From the NCBI GenBank assembly GCA_002358975.1, contig DEPX01000120.1, positions 1 to 6,437 on the forward strand: a DNA stretch of 6,437 bases, in the 5' to 3' direction. Below, one piece after another: positions 4,205 to 6,437 of this stretch. The DNA comes from Micrococcaceae bacterium UBA3381 (lineage in GTDB: Bacteria; Actinomycetota; Actinomycetes; Actinomycetales; Micrococcaceae). The notes beneath the pieces are model-generated. The model did no database searches and had not been told where the DNA came from. It saw only the letters and a program-made list of their open reading frames with translations. Position numbers and translations under genes: made by a program. Position 1 is the first letter of the stretch. The number at the start of each line of letters is the position of its first letter.

Positions 4205-6247
4205 CTAGTGTATGCCGCGTAAATCTAGATCAAGGGCGGTATGTGCCCCGTCGCTGGCATCGTGATGGATCGTCACGGGGATGCCCCAGTCTTGTTGGTA
4301 CAAATGACAGGCCGCAGAGTCTGGGATCGGTTGACCAGCTTCGCCATCACAGGCAGCAGCCCGGGCCGTCACGTGCAGTACACCTTCGGCGACTTCCGGG
4401 TTCAGCTGCAGTTGCCGGCTTAGCCCGGTTTCCCTGCCTGCGCCCGTCAGTAATAAGTTTTGTGGTGTTGCGGAAATGGTCAACTGGGTGGGGTCTCCCC
4501 ATCGATCATCCAGTTTCTGTCCTTTTGGCGCCGAAAACGAGATATGAATGGGCACATCGCCGGCCACTAATTTCGTTGGTGGCCGTTGTACCTGCATGGC
4601 TCCTTCATCGATGTGCAGGTACTTTTCCGGTACAGCGATACGGACCAGTTGGTGAGCATTGGTTTCTACGACAATGATGGATACAGCGGTGCCGTTGGCG
4701 TCGGTTTCCACCAAGATATCTGAGGGTTCTTCAAGGTCTCGGGCCACGGTGGATACTTCGGCGGGCTTGGTGGTGCCGTCTGCGTTTAGAGTTTCGGGCG
4801 CCCAGCGTCGAATCGCATGGTTATAGGTGTCGGCGATCAGAACGGAGCTATCGGGCAAATTGGTTACGCCCAACGGGTGTTGTAATCGAGCAGTTTCTGG
4901 GGTGCCATCCCGGAAGCCAAAATCAAAGAGCCCAGTGCCAACCACGGTACCGACTTCTGGTTTTTTCGAATCAGTTTCGGTTGAGGGCACTACATAACGC
5001 ACGGCCGAGGTTTCAGCATCGGCAATCCACAGCGTACCCTTAGCATCTATTGAGAGCCCTGAACTCTGCGCGAACCAAGCCTCATCTGCTGGTCCATCGA
5101 CCAAACCTTCAAGCGCGGTACCGGCATAAATAGCCAACTGCTGGGACACCGGCTGATACGAAAACAACTGATGGGTTCCGGCCATTGCAATAATAGCGAC
5201 ACCCTCGAGGGGCGAATACTGTACGTCCCAGGGTGTCGACAGGGATGTTTCTAGTGGTCCGGCCGCAAATGGGGCCAAATCGACTGTTCCACTTTGATCA
5301 GCCTCGTCTTGCATGCGCTCAGAGTCGATCAGTCGCTGTACACCATTACCAGCAACCGTCGATACTTCACCGGTTGCTAAGCTTACTGCACGTAACCGGT
5401 GGTTGACCGCATCGGCAATGAGCACATCGTAACCCACCTGAGCTGCAACATCGACAGGCAGTAGCGCTAAGCCGTGAGGCTCATTGAAGAGCGCAGTGTC
5501 AGGTGGACCATCTGCGTAGCCTCGAACAGAAATGAGCTCAGGATCAGCTTCCGCAACTTCGGATGATACAGGCTGGCCGGTTCCATTACCACCGATAGTT
5601 TGCAGCACAGTTTCTAGGTCATCAGCGATTTCTACCAGGCGATGGTGTCCGGTGTCGGCCACCAGAAAGGAACCGTCCTGACGACCGCGAGCGCCAAGAG
5701 CAATCGCTTTGGCCGGAAATTTCAGGTCACGCGCTACGGGCTCAGGTGCGACATAAGGCCCCTGTCCCCGATGGAGGGTGCCTTTAGCTTCGTGTTCTGC
5801 AATGAGTTGTTCGACCAGCGAATACAGCCCAGATACATGGCCTTCACCAGTCAGGTGTGCGACAACATAGCCTTCGGGGTCCACGACCACCAAGGTAGGC
5901 CAAGCCCTAGCCGTGTATGCCTGCCAGGTGACTAAGGCTGGGTCATTGAGCACCGGATGGGCAATATCGTAGCGTTCAATGGCTGCAGCAACCGCGGAGG
6001 TTTCGGCTTCATAATCGAATTTTGGGGAGTGTACGCCTACGGTCACTAAAACGTCGGAATATTTTTCCTCCAGCGGTCGTAGCTCGTCGAGTACGTGTAA
6101 GCAGTTCACGCAACAAAACGCCCAGAAATCTAATATGACAATTTTGCCGCGTAGATCTGTCAAACTCAGGTTTTGGTCACCGATGTTAAACCAGGTTTCA
6201 CCAACGAGTTCTGAGGCGCGGATGCGAGCAGTGGGTTCCGAAGTCAT
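4205..6247 (-). CDS. Thioredoxin-like/NHL-repeat beta-propeller protein, NHLRC2-like
   Basis: This 680-residue protein without signal peptide or membrane helix is expected in the cytoplasm. Residues about 15-165 form a thioredoxin/TlpA-like domain: LRGKIVILDFWAFCCVNC (32-49) with Cys45, Cys46 and Cys49, so the redox pair is C46-V-N-C49, and the cis-proline is Pro117 in ARAWPT. HSPKF (73-77) and AHPVLND (96-102) are also typical of this family. A six-bladed-type NHL propeller follows (about 172-560), with blade signatures such as VADTGHHRLVEI, LIADAVNHRLRAV, LWIADAETSAVR and LIADTYNHAIRRW. The last 110 or so residues form a strand-rich domain with an extra Cys pair (in ARAAACDG and SAACHLYQQDWGIPV). 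The architecture and length match the NHLRC2-like family found in many actinobacteria and animals, whose exact reaction is not settled; a thiol redox role is inferred from the Cys motif. ATG 6247 has AAGGAAG ten bases upstream. A divergent tRNA-Gly lies beyond. Confidence 0.93.
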   Translation of the reverse strand: MTSEPTARIRASELVGETWFNIGDQNLSLTDLRGKIVILDFWAFCCVNCLHVLDELRPLEEKYSDVLVTVGVHSPKFDYEAETSAVAAAIERYDIAHPVLNDPALVTWQAYTARAWPTLVVVDPEGYVVAHLTGEGHVSGLYSLVEQLIAEHEAKGTLHRGQGPYVAPEPVARDLKFPAKAIALGARGRQDGSFLVADTGHHRLVEIADDLETVLQTIGGNGTGQPVSSEVAEADPELISVRGYADGPPDTALFNEPHGLALLPVDVAAQVGYDVLIADAVNHRLRAVSLATGEVSTVAGNGVQRLIDSERMQDEADQSGTVDLAPFAAGPLETSLSTPWDVQYSPLEGVAIIAMAGTHQLFSYQPVSQQLAIYAGTALEGLVDGPADEAWFAQSSGLSIDAKGTLWIADAETSAVRYVVPSTETDSKKPEVGTVVGTGLFDFGFRDGTPETARLQHPLGVTNLPDSSVLIADTYNHAIRRWAPETLNADGTTKPAEVSTVARDLEEPSDILVETDANGTAVSIIVVETNAHQLVRIAVPEKYLHIDEGAMQVQRPPTKLVAGDVPIHISFSAPKGQKLDDRWGDPTQLTISATPQNLLLTGAGRETGLSRQLQLNPEVAEGVLHVTARAAACDGEAGQPIPDSAACHLYQQDWGIPVTIHHDASDGAHTALDLDLRGIH

Positions 6248-6274
6248 AGCTAGTATTCTTCCTTATCCTGCGCA

Positions 6275-6294
6275 TGACGCAAGCGATTGCGTCA
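6275..6294. promoter_or_regulatory. 8+8-bp inverted repeat upstream of the thioredoxin/NHL gene; candidate operator
   Basis: TGACGCAA (6275-6282) and TTGCGTCA (6287-6294) are perfect inverted arms around GCGA, 28 bases upstream of the ATG at 6247. The minus-strand TTGCGT in the left arm (6282-6277) could serve as a -35 with AATACT (6257-6252) as -10, but the spacing is 19 and the -10 would lie only 4 bases before the start codon. A third TTGCGT lies at 6331-6326 (minus). The size and position fit a dimeric regulator site in the intergenic region shared with tRNA-Gly; the regulator is unknown. Confidence 0.4.
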
Positions 6295-6368
6295 CACAGA
6301 GTAGCCAAATCATTTTGTGAATATCACGCAACATTTCGTCGAATCTCTGTGGTATCGCAAAGAAGTGT

Positions 6369-6374
6369 TAAGAT
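6369..6374 (+). promoter_or_regulatory. Probable -10 element for tRNA-Gly
   Basis: TAAGAT lies 43 bases before the tRNA 5' end, in a suitable place for a short tRNA leader. The -35 at 17 bases (TCTGTG, 6346-6351) is poor, so the assignment rests on the -10 match and on position. Confidence 0.4.
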
Positions 6375-6417
6375 ATTGGTGTCGCCATGACAGCGGTCCT
6401 TTTCGCCGCAATACTGT

Positions 6418-6437
6418 GCGGGTGTAGCTCAATGGTA
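6418..6437 (+). tRNA. tRNA-Gly, 5' part only, cut by the right edge
   Basis: The last 20 bases read GCGGGTGTAGCTCAATGGTA. They fit the tRNA layout exactly: acceptor strand GCGGGTG, U8-A9, D-stem GCTC and D-loop AATGGTA with the GG pair. The GCGGGTG acceptor strand is typical of actinobacterial tRNA-Gly. The anticodon, variable loop and 3' half lie beyond the window, so the isoacceptor cannot be read; TCC is my guess from remembered actinobacterial sequences. Confidence 0.82.

Noticed and set aside
3851..4222. 123-codon plus-strand reading frame
   Set aside because: Antisense to the flavodoxin-like gene; Cys/Ser/Thr-rich composition without structure suggests a shadow.
4168..4677. 169-codon plus-strand reading frame
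   Set aside because: It lies antisense within the clearly coding thioredoxin/NHL gene, is rich in Arg, Pro and Trp in a way typical of shadow frames, and has no domain-like pattern.
6315..6331. TTGTGA-ATA-TCACG considered as a CRP-type site
   Set aside because: CRP-family sites have TGTGA and TCACA separated by six bases; here the spacer is three and the right arm is imperfect.

Overview
The window looks like chromosomal DNA from an actinobacterium of moderate GC content (roughly half by eye). A Micrococcales-type host is my best guess. The signs are GTG and TTG starts behind good Shine-Dalgarno sites, an AEC transporter and a thioredoxin/NHL-repeat protein of the kind common in that phylum, and a tRNA-Gly 5' end of actinobacterial type. 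No 16S or other marker is present, so the taxonomic placement is inference.

Layout, left to right. The first 35 bases probably hold the 5' end of a minus-strand gene running off the edge (ATG at 35 behind AGAAGGG). It lies behind a short-chain dehydrogenase (SDR) gene (72-698, minus), and a small hairpin with a UACG loop sits between them. Next comes a perfect 12-bp-stem terminator (746-780), which ends the transcript of a 74-residue two-helix membrane protein (830-1054, minus, TTG start). A low-density stretch follows (about 1055-1639). It contains a weakly supported 70-codon hydrophobic reading frame on the minus strand, possibly the remains of a frameshifted gene, a cluster of TAATTAG-like repeats, and a GC hairpin with a T-run that no known gene explains. 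On the plus strand an AEC-family permease (1640-2614) is followed after 32 bases by a single-pass anchored extracytoplasmic protein of unknown function (2647-3723), probably one operon. Its stop codon directly abuts the stop of a convergent flavodoxin-like protein (3724-4128, minus). Upstream of that on the same strand is a 680-residue cytoplasmic thioredoxin/NHL beta-propeller protein resembling NHLRC2 (4205-6247, minus). Its upstream region carries an 8+8-bp inverted repeat and is shared with a divergent tRNA-Gly gene cut off by the right edge (6418).

The genes do not form one pathway. The two redox-type proteins (thioredoxin/NHL and flavodoxin-like) are neighbours and may be cotranscribed, and the permease and the anchored protein probably are. 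I saw no mobile element, CRISPR array, phage gene, toxin-antitoxin pair or defence system. The most interesting items are small: the possible decayed membrane gene and the repeat-rich intergenic region around 1150-1230, the degenerate flavin loop of the flavodoxin-like protein, and the operator-like palindromes at 1589-1608 and 6275-6294.
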